Of a stretch of DNA of 64,000 nucleotides, positions 42,717 through 56,219 are shown in pieces; positions within the stretch are counted from its first letter, which is position 1; each line of letters opens with the position of its first letter. Source of the DNA: Molossus alvarezi (taxonomy: Eukaryota > Chordata > Mammalia > Chiroptera > Molossidae). The stretch lies in contig CM073886.1 in NCBI GenBank assembly GCA_037176705.1, positions 14,220,501 to 14,284,500 on the forward strand. Reading direction: 5' to 3'. The position numbers and the translations under genes were made by a program. The notes beneath the pieces were generated by a model, which was not told the DNA's origin, ran no database searches, and saw only the letters and a program-made list of their open reading frames with translations.

Positions 42717-45700
42717 TGGAGGAGGCTGCGGCCGGACTGAGCCGCTTCAAGGCCAAGTGAGCCGGGGCGCTGAGGTTGTGGGCTCCGCCCGGGGAGGGAA
42801 CCGAGCTCGCACCCGCACCCGGAGTAACGAAGGCGCCCGCCGCGGACCGAGTGTTCATGCGGTTTGGGGAGGCGGTGAGGGCTGGGTACGGACGGGTCCG
42901 TGGGGTTGTGGCGGCTGCAATATTGTAAGGTGGGAGGGCCAGCAATGACTGCTCTCGGGGAGTGGGTACTGGAACCCCGATCGGGCGTCGCCACTTAAAC
43001 TAGGAGCCAGTTTGGGAGTGGGGACGAGAAATCCCGGAGAAGGAGGAGGGGGCGGGCTGGACACAAATGGAGGCTGGTCCCGGACGGGCGCGGGACCTCT
43101 GACACACACCCCCACCCACCTACCCAGAGTAGCAGAGAAGAACCACCTCTGGGTCAGGCAGCTGGGCGCTTTCACCTGCTGTCCCTCTTCTCCAGGGAGC
43201 AGGAAGAGAGGTCAGGAGACAGCCCCGTCAGCGGTGGACGAGGAAGCCCTGAATCCTGTTCTTATTCGATCCCCAAGCCTCTGCTGAAGATATAAGTGTT
43301 TAGTGTCCCAAAAGGGATAGACTCAGCCCTGCCTGTGGAGTGCAGTATGATGGGATGTGTTAAGCAAATCATTTTCATCAGTGGCTGTGACAAGCACTAG
43401 CAGAATAAATGCGAGTGGATGGTCTGCTGGTCTCGGGAGTTGGAGGCTTTGTTTCATCTTGGCAGTAAGGCTTCCCCTAGTGGGATTAGTCAGGCGCCAT
43501 TGAAAATTGGCAAGAAAGATCCAGGCCACGGACAGGGAACAGCTTGTTTGAAACAGGAAAGGTTAGCAGTGGCCCCTTTGGGCAGGACCTTGAAAACATG
43601 TAAAGAGAGGAGATGGTTTTAAGGCAGAGTAGTGACCTAAATAGAGTAATGTTCTAACAGGCTTTTTTTGGCAGCAGGGTTTGAGAGGGTGGGTGGGGGT
43701 GTGGTGAAGAGACTGGAGCAGCTCTCCAGAGAGGATGGTGCAGTGACCTGGAGCAGCATGGAGGCAGCTGAGAAGGAAGGAATAGGGCTGCTTGGGGACT
43801 GAGATGCAGGCCAGACTAGGGATGGAGGAAGGAGGAAGGGTTGGGGAAGGGTTCAGGCTGGACCTCAGGGATGATGTTGAGGATGTTGCCATAGGCTCTT
43901 AACCAGGCCTGGCCTCCTATGGCCAGCAGGGGGCCCCCAAGGTCTGGCCTGATCTGCACTGGGAAATCTCTGGGAACACTGGGCTGTTGGACAGCATGTG
44001 TTGTTATGGGACCCTCTATGGATCACCAACCCAGCTCTGTGTCTCAAATATTCTGTAACAAGGGGGTACCACACCCACCTCACAACAGTGAAAAGAAGCA
44101 TCACCATCACCACCCCATTCCTACTGTTGTCTAAGAACTCAATTACAGGGGCCTGTTGGGAGAGTACCCAGCACAGGGCTTGGCACTGGGGACCAAGGGG
44201 TGGTGATTCACTCTCTTCCTCTGTCCTCCCTCCAGCTATGCTGTCGAGCGCAAGATCGAGCCTTTCTACAAGGGCGGGAAGGTGCAGGTACCAGCTCAGG
44301 GAAGGGCAGAGTGGTGGGGCAGGGACTTCAGAGTGTTACCTTGGCTGAGACCCCCTTTCTCACCAGCTGGACCAGACTGGGCAGCACCTCTTCTGTGTCT
44401 GTGGTACCAAAGTCAACATCCTAGATGTGGCCTCAGGGGCCATGCTGCAGAGCCTGGAGCAGGTAAGGGCAGGGAGAGCCAGGGTTAAGGACTAGTGTGG
44501 AAAAGAAGCCTATTCTCATGGCACTTGTTGTGCTCACTTTTGCCCCTAGGAAGACCAGGAAGATATTACTGCCTTTGACCTCAGTCCTGATGATGAGGTA
44601 TATGGGGCAGGGACAGGAGGTGGGCTCCAATACTTCCCAACCAAACTTTGTTTCTATGACTAAGGATAGCCATGCCTCTACCCACCCTTCCAGCTAAACT
44701 ACATTCTCTCCCAGGTGCTAGTGACAGCCAGCCGGGCACTGCTGCTGGCTCATTGGGCTTGGCGAGAGGGCAGTGTCATCCGCCTGTGGAAGGCTATACA
44801 CACAGCCCCTGTGGCCTCCATGGCCTTTGACCCCACCTCCACGCTGCTAGCCACAGGTAGGGCCCCAGCTGGGTGGGTGGGCTGGCTGGTGGGCACATGG
44901 TCAGGGGACTTTGGGCACACCAGCTCTCTCACAAACACATTTCCACAGGCGGCTGTGATGGGGCTGTACGTATCTGGGACATCGTGCGGCACTACGGGAC
45001 ACATCACTTTCGGGGCTCACCAGGTGTTGTGCAGTGAGTAGGGACGGCAGAGACTGGGTGGTGAATGGGACATCACGCTGGGATGGCATAACTCACTGCC
45101 CCATCTACCCGCCTGCAGTTTGGTGGCTTTCCACCCGGATCCCGCACGCCTGCTGCTCTTCTCCTCAGCCACAGATGCCACCATCCGCATATGGTCATTA
45201 CAAGACCAGTCATGCCTGGCTGTACTGACTGCCCACTACAGTGCTGTCACCTCGTTGACCTTCAGTACTGATGGCCACACCATGCTCAGGTAAGCAGCCA
45301 GCTACCCAGGCCTTAGCAGGCAGGGGAGGACCATGGCTGAGACTCCGGAACTGAGGTGGTTGTTCCTCCCAGCTCAGGCCGGGACAAGATCTGCATTGTC
45401 TGGGACCTGCGGAGCCACCAGACGCTGAGGACCATCCCTGTGTTTGAGGTGGGGCACCTGGGGGGTCAGGGCCAGTGAGTGGGATGGGGCGGGGGGTCAG
45501 GGCCAGTGAGTGGGATGGGGCTGGGGGTAGAGCTGCCACCTCTGACCTGCTCTTCCTCAGAGTGTGGAGGCCGCAGTGCTGTTGCCAGAGGAGCTGGCAC
45601 CCAAGCTGGGTGTGAAGTCTACAGGCCTATACTTCCTGACAGCTGGCAGCCAAGGTGTGTGGGGCCAGGCCAGGGCAGGCAGCAGAGACTGGGGATGGCC

Positions 45701-48700
45701 CATGGACCTGTGAGTCCCAGCAGCCTCTGTCCCTGCACAGGCACACTGCGCGTGTGGGAGGCAGCCTCTGGGCAATGTGTACACACACAACAGCAGTTGC
45801 CAGGCCCTGGGCGGGAGCTGACCCATTGCACCCTGGTCCGAGCCGCTGGCCTGCTCCTCACTGTCACTGCTGACCACAACCTTCTTCTCTACAAAGCACA
45901 CTCCCTGAAGCTGCAGAAACAGGTGAGCACTGCCCCCTGGTCAACCTGTGGCCTGGGTGTGCTGGCCCTCTTCTCACATGGGCCCTGGCTTGTGTCTCTC
46001 CACCCTGCAGTTTGCTGGGTACAGTGAGGAAGTGTTGGATGTCCGGTTCCTTGGGCCTGAGGACTCCCACATTGTTGTGGCCTCCAATAGCCCCTGCCTG
46101 AAAGTATTTGAGCTACAGACATCGGCCTGCCAGATTCTCCATGGTCACACAGGTAAGGGTGCCAGGCCAATGCCCCTGATACCTTTCTTCTGCCAAGGGC
46201 CATTTGGATATTTATACATCATTCTTGGGCCATACAAAGTCATCAACTTAAAAACTAGCCTGCTATATTTGGTCAGGCTAATTTGGTGAGGCATGTGATG
46301 TTAGCTGGTATTGATTTCATGGGCCTTAAATGGCCCGCAGGCCAGATGTTTCCCATCCCTGCTTTGGGGACCGGCCACAGCTTCACAGTGCAGTCCTGGC
46401 TGCCTGTCACCAAGAAGGTCTCCTTCAGCCTGAAGCCCAGTTGAGAAGAGGGGGGAAACATTCTCCCTTCCACTTTTCTGACCATTCTTCCACTTTTCTT
46501 TCAGACATTGTCCTGGCCCTGGATGTGTTTCGGAAGGGGTGGCTCTTTGCCAGCTGTGCCAAGGTGAGGTACCCCAAGAGGTGTGGAGGTGAAGGTCCCC
46601 AGTGGAAAAACCTGGCCCAGCCTCTGTCCTCACCCTTCCTGTCCCCAGGACCAGAGCATTCGCATCTGGAGGATGAACAAGACCGGCGAGGTGACCTGTG
46701 TGGCTCAGGGCTCTGGGCATACACACAGTGTGGGCACCATCTGCTGCTCTAGGTATTAGATCCAGGCTGGGGTCGAGAGCATCATGGACATGGAGGCCTA
46801 GGCCCTGCTGATGGAGTTCCAGCTCAGGGAGACGGGGAGGAATAGGAGGTGCCTTTGGCCTTGTTCTTTGAAGCTTCAGCCTAAGGATCTAGAATAAAGA
46901 AAGAGCCCAGAACTCCCCGGGTGCCATTGTTGCGGGGGGTCCTCGGAAGTGGCCTTGGGGCTGGGTGGATAAAAGGGGAAGGGAGGTTGGGGCAGAGGGA
47001 ATAACAATGAACAAGGTCCAGGTGGAGAAGATGCTCCCTGCATTTAGGGCTGGGAGTCCTGTTATTGGGACAAAGTTACCTGGTGTGGCAGCACCAAGGG
47101 CAGGCAGTGTGGGCTTAAGTGCAGGCAAGTGGTCCTAGAGGTGTGTTTGTGTGACAGGCCATGTGGTCTGGACCTGCAGGTCTGAGCTGTGGTGCATTGG
47201 CTGACAGGGCTGGCAAGGGCTTAACATGTGTTCTCCCCCTCCCCCAAATTGGGCTTTAGGCTGAAGGAGACCTTCTTGGTGACAGGCAGCCAGGACTGCA
47301 CTGTGAAGCTGTGGCCTGTCCCCAAAGCCCTGCTGTCCAAGAGCACAGCCTCAGACGGTGGCCCTGTCCTCCTACAGGCCCAGGCGACACAACGTTGCCA
47401 CGACAAGGTGACCATACACAGTACACTGGGGTGGCAGTGTGGCAGGGTCTTCACTGTGATAGGGATATCTAAGCTGCTGCCTGTTGCCATCACCAGGACA
47501 TCAACAGTGTAGCTGTTGCTCCCAATGATAAGTTGTTGGCCACAGGCTCACAGGACCGCACAGCCAAGCTCTGGTCACTGCCGCAGTGCCAACTGCTGGG
47601 CGTCTTCTCAGGCCACCGGCGTGGCCTCTGGTGTGTCCAGTTCTCACCTATGGATCAGGTGCTGGCCACTGCCTCGGCTGATGGCACTGTCAAGCTCTGG
47701 GCATTGCAGGACTTCAGCTGCCTTAAGGTAAGCTGCCCCTACCACAGGCCTGGCCCCCAGCCCAGGCCTGGCCCCCACCTGATACCCATCCCATTCCCTC
47801 CCTGTCCCAACCCTGCAGACGTTCGAAGGGCATGATGCTTCTGTGTTGAAGGTGGCCTTTGTAAGCCGTGGTACACAGCTGCTGTCCAGGTGAGTGGGCT
47901 GGGGACAGGGCAGGGGTTGGTGTGGGCTGGGGGCCAGGCCCCAGTGCTGAGCCCCCTCGCAATCCCAAACCCAGTGGCTCTGACGGGCTTGTAAAACTCT
48001 GGACCATCAAGAACAATGAGTGCATTAGGACACTGGATGCCCACCATGACAAGGTCTGGGGACTTCACTGCAGCCGGCTGGATGACCGAGCTCTTACTGG
48101 TGCCAGCGACTCCTGTGTCATCCTCTGGAAGGTGTGTGGACATTGGTGTGGTGGGCATAGAGTGGGCAGGGCAGCATGGGGTTCCATTCTGACCCTGATC
48201 TGATCCCAGGATGTTACCGAGATGGAGCAGGCAGAGGAACAGGCCAAGCGAGAGGAGCAGGTGGTCAAGTAAGTCTGGAGGGTCCCCCCCTGCTTTCTTG
48301 TGCGTGCCACCCATGTGTCTGGCACCTTCCATGCATTCACCTCGCCCCTGATTTACAGCATGGGGAAACTGAGGCTGGGAGAGGCGACATAGCTTACCAT
48401 CAGTGAATGTTCAGACCCGGTCCGCTGACTCCTGAGCTAGCCCCCTGACAGCTCTGCCTTCAGCCCTCGCCCCATGGCCCTGTCCTCTTTCCTTCCCCAT
48501 CCAGGCAGCAAGAACTGCACAACCTGCTCCAGGAAAAGCGGTACCTGCGGGCACTGGGCCTGGCCATCTCCCTGGACCGGCCCCATACTGTGCTGACTGT
48601 TATCCAGGGTCAGTGCTGCCTCAGGGGCCTAACAGGCAGCAGTGGAGGGAGGGGGGTCCTCTCAGGTCCATCCTGCACCTTCCCTGGGGCTTATCTTCCC

Positions 48701-49222
48701 TCCTCCCTCAGCCATCCGGAAGGACCCCGAGGCCTTGGAGAAGCTGGAAGCCACAGTACTCCGACTTCGGCGAGACCAAAAAGGTTTGGGGCGGCTGGGT
48801 AGAGGCTGGACAGTGGCTTATGTGGGTGAGGTGGCCAGCAGACAGGTCTGACCATCCCTATAACCCCAGAGGCCTTGCTGCGCTTCTGTGTCACGTGGAA
48901 CACCAACTCTCGGCACTGCCATGAAGCCCAGGCCGTGCTGGGTGTGCTTCTGCGGCACGAGGCCCCGGAAGAGCTGCTGGCCTATGAAGGTGTGCAGTCC
49001 TCACTTGAGGCCCTGCTGCCCTACACAGGTACATGGACATGGCCCCAGGTGAGGGGGGGGGAGTAGAATGGCCAGACTCTATGGACTGCCTGACAGCCTC
49101 TGTCATCCTCAGAGCGGCACTTTCAGCGGCTCAGCCGGACCCTGCAGGCAGCCACCTTCCTAGACTTCCTGTGGCACAACATGAAGCTGCCCACCCTCCC
49201 CGCAGCCCCCTCTGCCCTCTGA
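42716..49222 (+). CDS. TBL3: Transducin beta-like 3 (UTP13, SSU processome)
   Basis: Twenty-two coding exons: 42716-42756, 44236-44287, 44367-44462, 44550-44597, 44715-44856, 44949-45033, 45119-45289, 45373-45448, 45561-45654, 45741-45922, 46011-46152, 46505-46563, 46649-46752, 47260-47407, 47497-47727, 47819-47889, 47975-48131, 48210-48268, 48505-48608, 48712-48783, 48870-49028 and 49113-49222. The 800-residue product (human 808) carries a dozen or so WD40 repeats in two propellers, e.g. VLVTASRALLL, TGSQDCTVKLW, ATGSQDRTAKLW, ATASADGTVKLW and SSGSDGLVKLW, then the Utp13 C-terminal helical domain (from about residue 650, LLHEKRYLRALGLAISLDRPH in outline). UTP13 is part of the UTP-B complex that assembles on the 5' ETS for 18S rRNA processing in the nucleolus. 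All junctions are in phase with GT/AG. A reversed copy of exon 14 sits in intron 11. Confidence 0.96.
45455..45530 (+). repeat. Two-copy tandem repeat in TBL3 intron 8
   Basis: A unit of about 32 bp containing GGGTCAGGGCCAGTGAGTGG is present twice in tandem. Each copy brings a GTGAGT donor-like word, so cryptic splicing is possible. Confidence 0.85.
46172..46361 (-). mobile_element. Non-autonomous hAT-type transposon fragment
   Basis: One end reads, on the minus strand, CAGGGATGGGAAACATCTGG, like hAT terminal repeats. The other side contains CTTCTGCCAAGGGCCATTTGG and AGCCTGCTATATTTGGTCA, which recall non-autonomous hAT elements of vesper bats. The left terminus is decayed. It lies in TBL3 intron 11 directly beside the reversed exon copy. 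Confidence 0.6.
46361..46465 (-). pseudogene. Inverted copy of TBL3 exon 14 (5' part)
   Basis: Positions 46361-46429, read on the minus strand, match 47260-47328 (first 69 bp of TBL3 exon 14) with one mismatch seen. The similarity continues through the AG acceptor and about 35 bp of the upstream intron, with more differences. The copy ends where the hAT end begins. It has no splice partner in this orientation and is not expected to code. Confidence 0.92.
48340..48400 (+). repeat. MIR-type relic in TBL3 intron 18
   Basis: TTTACAGCATGGGGAAACTGAGGC is a typical MIR word. Confidence 0.5.
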
Positions 49223-49394
49223 AACACGCAGAAGGTGTACTTTTCTGTCCCAGCTCCGTGTGTCTGTTTGGGCTTTGTCTCATCCCAGGTCCCAGCCTAC
49301 AACTTTGGCCAAACACCATCCCTGTGCCTTGGACTGGCTATAATCCAACAGGCCCTGCTCTTAGCATGAACACTGAGTGTGGGTTCATCAGAGC

Positions 49395-49400
49395 TTTACT
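49395..49400 (-). terminator. NOXO1: NOXO1 variant poly(A) signal (AGTAAA)
   Basis: AGTAAA on the minus strand, about 180 nt past the NOXO1 stop, is the best signal seen. No canonical AATAAA lies between the convergent TBL3 and NOXO1 stops. Confidence 0.4.
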
Positions 49401-49580
49401 CAGAGGAAATAGAGTGTAGCCTCCTGGCCCCACCAGCCAGGGAGTCCCACCCTCAAATGTGCCTCCCCCTGCCCTGAGGGCCGTATGGCTGCCATCAGTC
49501 ATCCCTGGGGTCTGGAGCCTCTGGCCTGCCGCTCCAGCAGTGGGATGCACAACGCAGCTCTCCGTGTAGTTCACACTCCT

Positions 49581-51629
49581 TCAAGGATAACCTTGACGCC
49601 ATGGGTCCCTCCCCAGTGCCCTACGGGTGATGGTGCAGCAGCGGCTCTGAATGGCATTCAGCAAGGGGCGGGTGGGCACAGAAGGGGGAAGGGTCATGGC
49701 CTGGGGGGACTTAGGGGAGCTTTGGGTCTCCCCCACCCTGTTCTCCCCACCCTCTGCCCCAGAATGGAGCCTTGGTCCATTCAGAAGCACGCCTATCCCG
49801 TCTGGCTTCAGTAGCACAGAAGGGAGAAGACCTGTGCGGCCACCGAACCTACAAGGAGGGCAGGGTTTGGTTAGCACTTGGCCCTACCCACCCCCCCTTA
49901 GACTGTCCATCCCCTTCCCCCAGCAAAGCCCCACACCTGCACAGCCACCAGCCTCGGTCTGACATTTCCAGCACTTGCACTCTTGCCCCCGCCGGCACTG
50001 ACAGCTCATCGGCCTGGCTGCCTTCGTAGGCTCGGGAAGCACAGAACTGGGAGCCTGGGAGTGGGCACTTGGTGGTTACCACAGGACTCCCATCTCTGTC
50101 CCCTCACGGATCTCTCACTGAATCCCCACCTCCAGGCTCTCCCTCTCGGAATCTCTGCTAATGCCAGGAAACACTCTAAAACCCACTGGGGATCCAGCCT
50201 GCTGTGGGGCAAGCACAGGCTAGGGGACTGTTGCCACCACCTAGCCAGCCCTTCCACAGCATCTCTCCCCTGGGTCAGCTGCTTCCTGTCACCCAGCCTT
50301 GCTGCACACTGCCCAGTGGTGGTGGCAGACATGGGGAAGAGGGTTAGTCTCATACCACTACTCTCTAGGGGCTGTCCCCTGTCTTGTCCCTGGCCCAGGG
50401 CCACTTCCTCCAAGTAGGGAGCAGGAAACCATGCCATCTGCTGGTCTTCATTAGCCACCAGCCACCAACCTGTGCAGGAAAGGTAGGGGTTCAGATCCCC
50501 GCCATGCTAGGATCCTGGTGGCAGCAGGTCAAGTCCCCAGGCTCCTGCCCAGCCCCACCTGAGGGGTGTCGCAGCAGCACATTTAGGACCTCCTGGGCCC
50601 GTGCATGGAAGGGTTGGCCCCGTGTGTCCTGGGTGCTGAAGGGCTGGAGGCAGTGCAGGCTCAGAGTCACGAGGCTGCCCACAGGGTGAGGTAGAGGCTC
50701 TTCCAGGACTGGCAAGATCACCAGGCTGGAAAAGGTGGTGGTCACAGAAGAGAGGTGTGGGGAGCATGGGCTGCCATAACCTCATAAGGCCACCCAGCTT
50801 TGTACCTCCTAGGCCCTTTCTCCACCATTAAGCTCCCACCCTCCAATTGCTTCCTGCAGGGTGTTAGGGGTGGGGCAGGTACCTGCCAGGTGGCAGTGAG
50901 GGCTCCAGGTCCTGGGGCTGTGGTTCAAAGAAGCCAGTAAGCACTGGCCCACTGGACACCCTCTCTGCTTCTAGCAGCTTCTGAGAATAGGTCTCCAGCA
51001 ACCGCAGGCGCACCAGGCCACGGCCCTTGCGCCCCCCTCGTGCCAACAGTGATGTGGATGCATCTGTGGGCACAACAGGGACAGACCTTGAATCCCCTGC
51101 CCCAGGGCTCCCACCATCAGGCCACTCCTGCCCCTCCCAGGCTCCCTGTGGCCTGACCTGGAAACTTGGGGAAAACTCGATCAGATCTCTGCAGCAGGTC
51201 CTCCTCTACCCGGAAGGTCTCCTTGAGGATCTTCTAAGGACAAAAACTGGCGTATCGGTCTGGGAGTCCCTTGCTGGGATTGTAGGGGTCAGAAACTAGC
51301 ATGGGCATGAGGGTAGGCATTACGGGGTGGGAGTGGGGGGTCATTCAGTTGGAGGAAGTCAGGTCACCCAGGCTTACTCACGTGGAGCCTCCTGAACTCG
51401 TCCCAGCTCCTTCGCACGAAGGTGTTGCTGTCATCAGACCAGTACACAGAGAAAGCGAATGTCTGTTGGAGGAAAGGCTAGGGGCACCTGGAAGGAACTG
51501 GACCATGGACTCCCTTCCCCCGCTCCCCATTTCCTCCCAAGGTCAGCAGGACCCAGATCTTACTTGGAGCCTCTCTGTCTGCACCAGAGCTGCTGCACGT
51601 ACTGACACCGGGTACCTAGGGCCCACCAT
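49581..51629 (-). CDS. NOXO1: NADPH oxidase organizer 1
   Basis: Eight coding exons on the minus strand: 51564-51629, 51382-51462, 51158-51233, 50883-51063, 50559-50725, 50356-50469, 49937-50054 and 49581-49848. They give 307 residues in one frame. NOXO1 is the p47phox-like organiser that brings NOXA1 to NOX1 (and supports NOX3) at the membrane. The PX domain covers about residues 1-125 ([43 protein letters not shown]). Two SH3 domains follow, with signature Trp pairs in [14 protein letters not shown] and DRGWWLCR segments and PAPYLEE / LLPSVLL ends. A Pro-rich C-terminus (PPSVPTRPL...[11 protein letters not shown]) would contact the adaptor. It is shorter than human (about 370), with a truncated tail after RQGYP. 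Annotators should check exon 2-3 borders. Confidence 0.9.
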
Positions 51630-51639
51630 AGCTGTGGCC

Positions 51640-53560
51640 TCCGGTTGAGGTCCTAGGTTTCTGGAGCTAGTGCCGTGTGGTAGAGTATCCTGCTGACTCT
51701 AATCACACAGGGACTGGAGGTACTCCTGGGTACCCGGAAGACTGGCTGGAATTCCCCTGCTTACCTCAGACCTGCCAGGTCCTGGCAGCACTACCCTACC
51801 CCTATGTCCTGAGCTTCCTCACTGGGCCCCAAACTGAAGATCTGGGTGGAGGAACAGGAGCACGGGGCTTTGGGGTAGAAGGGGGAGTACAGAGGTGATG
51901 GAGGGCTGTGACTGCTGCCTGGGGCCCTCCTGCACAAATCTATCTGGCTACCAGAGATGAAGGAGGAAGCGCCATCAAAGTGCCGCCAGGCCTGGCCCAC
52001 CCTCCCTGCTCTTCCACACCCTGCGTAATGCTGGGATTGGTGAGAGCCTCCTGATAGGGTGTGCCCCACGGCACTCTGAACTTGCCTGGACAGCTAACAC
52101 AGTTGTCATCAGGAACGGCTTAATCCTCACATTGGAGGGAAGGTCTCTTAATGTCCCCAAGTCACAAAAGAGGAAATTTGTGGTAAGTGGATAATGTCAG
52201 TTTTTCTGTATGTGTTAGGCTGGGTCGGACCTCCACAGGCTCACCCCCAAGATTTCCCTCCCTGTGGTGGTCCATCTCTACAGTCACCGTCACTGTTTTA
52301 AGAGCTGCCTCTGAGCTCATTATTACAAGTTATTGCAAACACAGTCTCTGAGGTCAGGAGTGACCATTCCCCCACTGGGGTGGTGAGAAGACTATAATAC
52401 CCAGAGGGTGTACCCAGATGCCCCACAATTTTGGGCTGCTTCCTTAGGGGAGATTTCTGGAGCCCCACCTAACATTGGCACACAGTGCTTCCTCCTGCTG
52501 TTGAGGCCACCAGTTCTGTATTGGGACCCCTATCCCACCCCAAGCCCTTCAAGGAGGGGCAGTGTATAGGGCATCCCTCCAGGAAATTACCATGGCCTAG
52601 ACAAAGGGCTTTTGTGTATCTCTCCAGCGGCTCTCTCTGAAGCTTTCAAATCTTCCCTGGTCTTGGCCTGGATAATGAACATCTGCTGGCATAGGCCTGA
52701 TTTGCAGAGTGCCTTTAGTAGGGGCCATAATGAGAGCACCTGAGCTGGTGGAATCCAGGTTGGAACAGACCCTGCTCCTCTTGAAGACAAAGGATAGAAG
52801 CTAGGGAAGGGCTAATTTACTAAACAGCAGGGACCTAAGAGGCTGCTAAGGCCCCCTCAACTAACCCACTGATAACCCCTGCTCCACACTCCCCACAACC
52901 ATGGATCTTTTCCACCCTCCCTCTTCATAGCCCCTACCCTTATCTCTCACCTGGACAACTACAACAGCCCCCCCCCCACACACACACACACAATTCCATG
53001 CTCCTCACTTGCTCCCATGAAGTTGACTCTCCAAAGGAATCTTTGCAAAACAGAAACGGAATCAGGTAGAGGGAGCCCTGCCCAAAACTGTCCAGTACCT
53101 TCCCACGGTTCTTAGAATAGATTCCCAGTTCCCATGGCAACTGACAAAGTCCTAAGAGGGCACCCACCCACCTCTGGATTTCTCCTCCCTAAGTTCTGTC
53201 CCATTGGCCTTTCAGCCCATGCATGAAGCCAACGCTCCCACCCCCAGCCTTATCCTTGACTGCCCTTCTTAGCAGGTTCCTCATCTTTCAGGCCTCTGCC
53301 TAAGGGTCACCTTGAGGCCACCTGAATTTACCATGCCCTGTTATGGCCCCCACCATAGTTTGTGAGTATTAGTGTAACTCCTTTTTTATTTTTTCTGTCT
53401 TGACCACTGAACTATGACCCTTTAGGGAGGTCAGGGCTGGATCTTGTTACCCGCCCTGCCCAGTGCCTGGAACAGTGCTTGGAATAGATGAGGCACTACA
53501 CAAATATTTGCGGAATGACTGAGTGTACCTATGGAAGCAGAATTACTCCCGAGGCCACTC
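51640..53560. other. Gene-free spacer between NOXO1 and GFER
   Basis: Nothing convincing beyond a short CA tract at about 52974-52992 and a MIR/L2-like word near 53470-53520 (GGCACTACACAAATATTTGCGG). The NOXO1 promoter must lie just above 51650. No CpG island is obvious there. Confidence 0.45.
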
Positions 53561-53799
53561 ACTCCTGACGTGAGTTTAACTCCATGCAGGTTGAAAGATC
53601 CGGGGCAGCCTGGTTCGCGCTTAAGTCCAGAGACGCGCGCCGCGTCCTTTGCAGACACAGTCCCACCTGGGTTCGCTGTGCGCTCTTTGCCACGGCCCCG
53701 CCCAATGTTGCCATAGCACCGCGCAGGCGGCTGGCGGGCCGTGCCCCCAGTTGAAGGCAGAGCCTGGCCACAGGCACGCGGGACTGTCAGAGCAGAGCA

Positions 53800-54168
53800 A
53801 TGGGGGCGTCGAAGGCTGCAACACGGACTTCGACTCGGCCGCATTCCGAGTCCACCGCGCGGCCGCGGCGCAGCTTCCACAACACGCTGCTCTTCTACTG
53901 GAGGAAGCGAGAGCATTGCCATGGACCTTCCCAGCCGGGATCGGGTCGCGGAACTAGGCCCAGGGTCCTGGCCAGCACCCGGGCCTCGGGCTCTGCCTCT
54001 TCCCGAGTGCAGGCCCCAGCTTCCAGCCCCGCCTCCTCGCCGAACTCCGACTCCAGCCCCAACCCCAGCTCAGGCCCGGCCTCCGCGCCGAAGGTCAAGG
54101 TGCGCACGCTGGGCTCCCGTGGCCGCGCCCGGGCGGCGGTGCGCGCGCTGGCCTGGAGGCCGATTTGA
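53800..54168 (+). CDS. Hypothetical 122-residue frame upstream of GFER
   Basis: An open frame in the GFER CpG island, starting MGASKAATRTSTRPHSEST in a fair Kozak context (G at -3, G at +4) and ending 48 bp before the GFER ATG. It is Ser/Pro/Arg-rich with one aromatic segment (SFHNTLLFYWRK). No domain was recognised. It may be chance in GC-rich DNA, an upstream ORF of a long GFER transcript, or a small independent gene. Confidence 0.2.
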   Translation: MGASKAATRTSTRPHSESTARPRRSFHNTLLFYWRKREHCHGPSQPGSGRGTRPRVLASTRASGSASSRVQAPASSPASSPNSDSSPNPSSGPASAPKVKVRTLGSRGRARAAVRALAWRPI

Positions 54169-54216
54169 AGGCCGTCCTGGAGGCCGACCTGGCCCGGCAG
54201 GCATTGCGCGGGCAAC

Positions 54217-56111
<1,895 letters not shown>

Positions 56112-56169
56112 GGGGCAGCCAGCCAGAGCCCATGGGCTGCCTGCCTGGCCAGAGAGGGGCAGGGCACTA

Positions 56170-56197
56170 ATTAAAGTGCATCAGAGCACTCATTAAA
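56170..56197 (+). terminator. GFER: GFER poly(A) signals (two ATTAAA)
   Basis: ATTAAA occurs at 56170-56175 and 56192-56197, within a small tandem repeat, about 60-80 nt after the stop. Confidence 0.65.
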
Positions 56198-56219
56198 GTG
56201 TGTCAGAGCCAGAGCCTGT

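Noticed and set aside
42463..42945. 160-codon minus-strand frame over TBL3 exon 1
   Set aside because: Shadow of a CpG island; Pro/Ser/Thr-rich with no recognisable domain.
46273..46485. Minus-strand frame with WD40-like residues in TBL3 intron 11
   Set aside because: It is the inverted exon 14 copy plus hAT sequence, not a separate gene.
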